Below, in pieces: positions 15,219-15,307 of a stretch of 15,307 bases of DNA (positions within the stretch are counted from its first letter, which is position 1; each line of letters opens with the position of its first letter). The translations under genes and the position numbers were made by a program. Source of the stretch: JAICLK01 sp036489905 (lineage in GTDB: Bacteria > Patescibacteriota > Saccharimonadia > Saccharimonadales > UBA4665); NCBI GenBank assembly GCA_036489905.1, contig DASXEX010000001.1, positions 1-15,307 of the forward strand. Reading direction: 5' to 3'. The notes below the pieces were generated by a model. It searched no databases, was not told where the DNA came from, and saw only the letters and a program-made list of their open reading frames with translations.

Positions 15219-15307
15219 ATGGCCATAAAGCATAGCGACACAATCACACCTTCAAAGTATGATCAAATTAAAACCTTGCAGCCCGACCAATTCCGGCGTT
15301 TGACCGG
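15219..15307 (+). CDS. N-terminus of a gene cut by the window edge, possibly an IS5-type transposase
   Basis: ATG 15219 follows a strong GGGAGGAA site. Twenty-nine codons are visible: MAIKHSDTITPSKYDQIKTL, then QPDQFRRLTG at the edge. The pattern Y-x-x-I-x-x-L-x-x-x-x-F-x-R-L-T-G resembles the start of DDE transposases of the IS5/Tnp_4 helix-turn-helix group, judged from memory of family members. The catalytic domain lies outside the window, so this is a guess. No terminal inverted repeat could be fixed in the upstream 200 bases. Confidence 0.45.
   Translation, partial: MAIKHSDTITPSKYDQIKTLQPDQFRRLT

Overview
The window looks like a chromosomal segment of a Candidatus Saccharibacteria (TM7, Patescibacteria/CPR) genome. 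The main support is the partial 16S rRNA gene: its V4 region carries the GTAAAGAGTTGCGTAGG stretch that I recall as typical of this lineage, and the 515F primer site ends in GTCA instead of GTAA. The small disordered and membrane genes of unknown family and a large CPR-style secretion/conjugation ATPase fit this. TAA, TAG and TGA are all used as ordinary stops at gene ends (TGA ends the disordered-protein gene; TAG ends infC, rplT and the kinase gene), so I see no sign of a recoded genetic code.

The left part (1-10,610) is transcribed leftward. In order of transcription it holds: a small four-helix membrane protein (10,610-10,236), a disordered 133-residue protein with its own promoter (10,182-9,781), a 1006-residue membrane-anchored P-loop ATPase of the TraD/VirB4-like class (9,758-6,738), gyrB, gyrA, a C39/BtrH-like cysteine-peptidase-fold protein whose 3' end appears frameshifted, and then the rRNA operon with a near-consensus promoter (1,188/1,165). 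The 16S gene runs off the left edge at about E. coli position 938.

Between 10,611 and about 11,309 lies a 700-base gap with no convincing gene. It is the switch point between leftward and rightward genes. It contains four strong hairpins, a TTGACA-type promoter facing right, and two inverted TTATGCACAG sequences that match the DnaA-box consensus. It is the part of the window least explained by known features: a structured RNA, a replication origin, or both are possible.

The right part is mostly rightward. A comM/yifB (Mg-chelatase-like AAA+ helicase) gene is readable end to end but carries a frameshift, two in-frame TAG codons and a Walker B Glu-to-Lys change, so it is probably a young pseudogene. 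A compact translation operon follows: a strong promoter, infC starting at a rare ATC codon, rpmI overlapping infC, rplT, and a small RIO-type kinase. A bidirectional terminator separates this operon from the convergent RNase P RNA gene (rnpB, leftward). The right edge cuts a gene whose first 29 residues resemble the N-terminus of an IS5-type transposase.

Functionally the window combines topology control (GyrA/GyrB), ribosome production (16S, IF3, L35, L20, possibly the RIO kinase), tRNA processing (RNase P) and a DNA-handling/secretion-type ATPase with two small partners. No CRISPR array, prophage or tRNA gene was seen.
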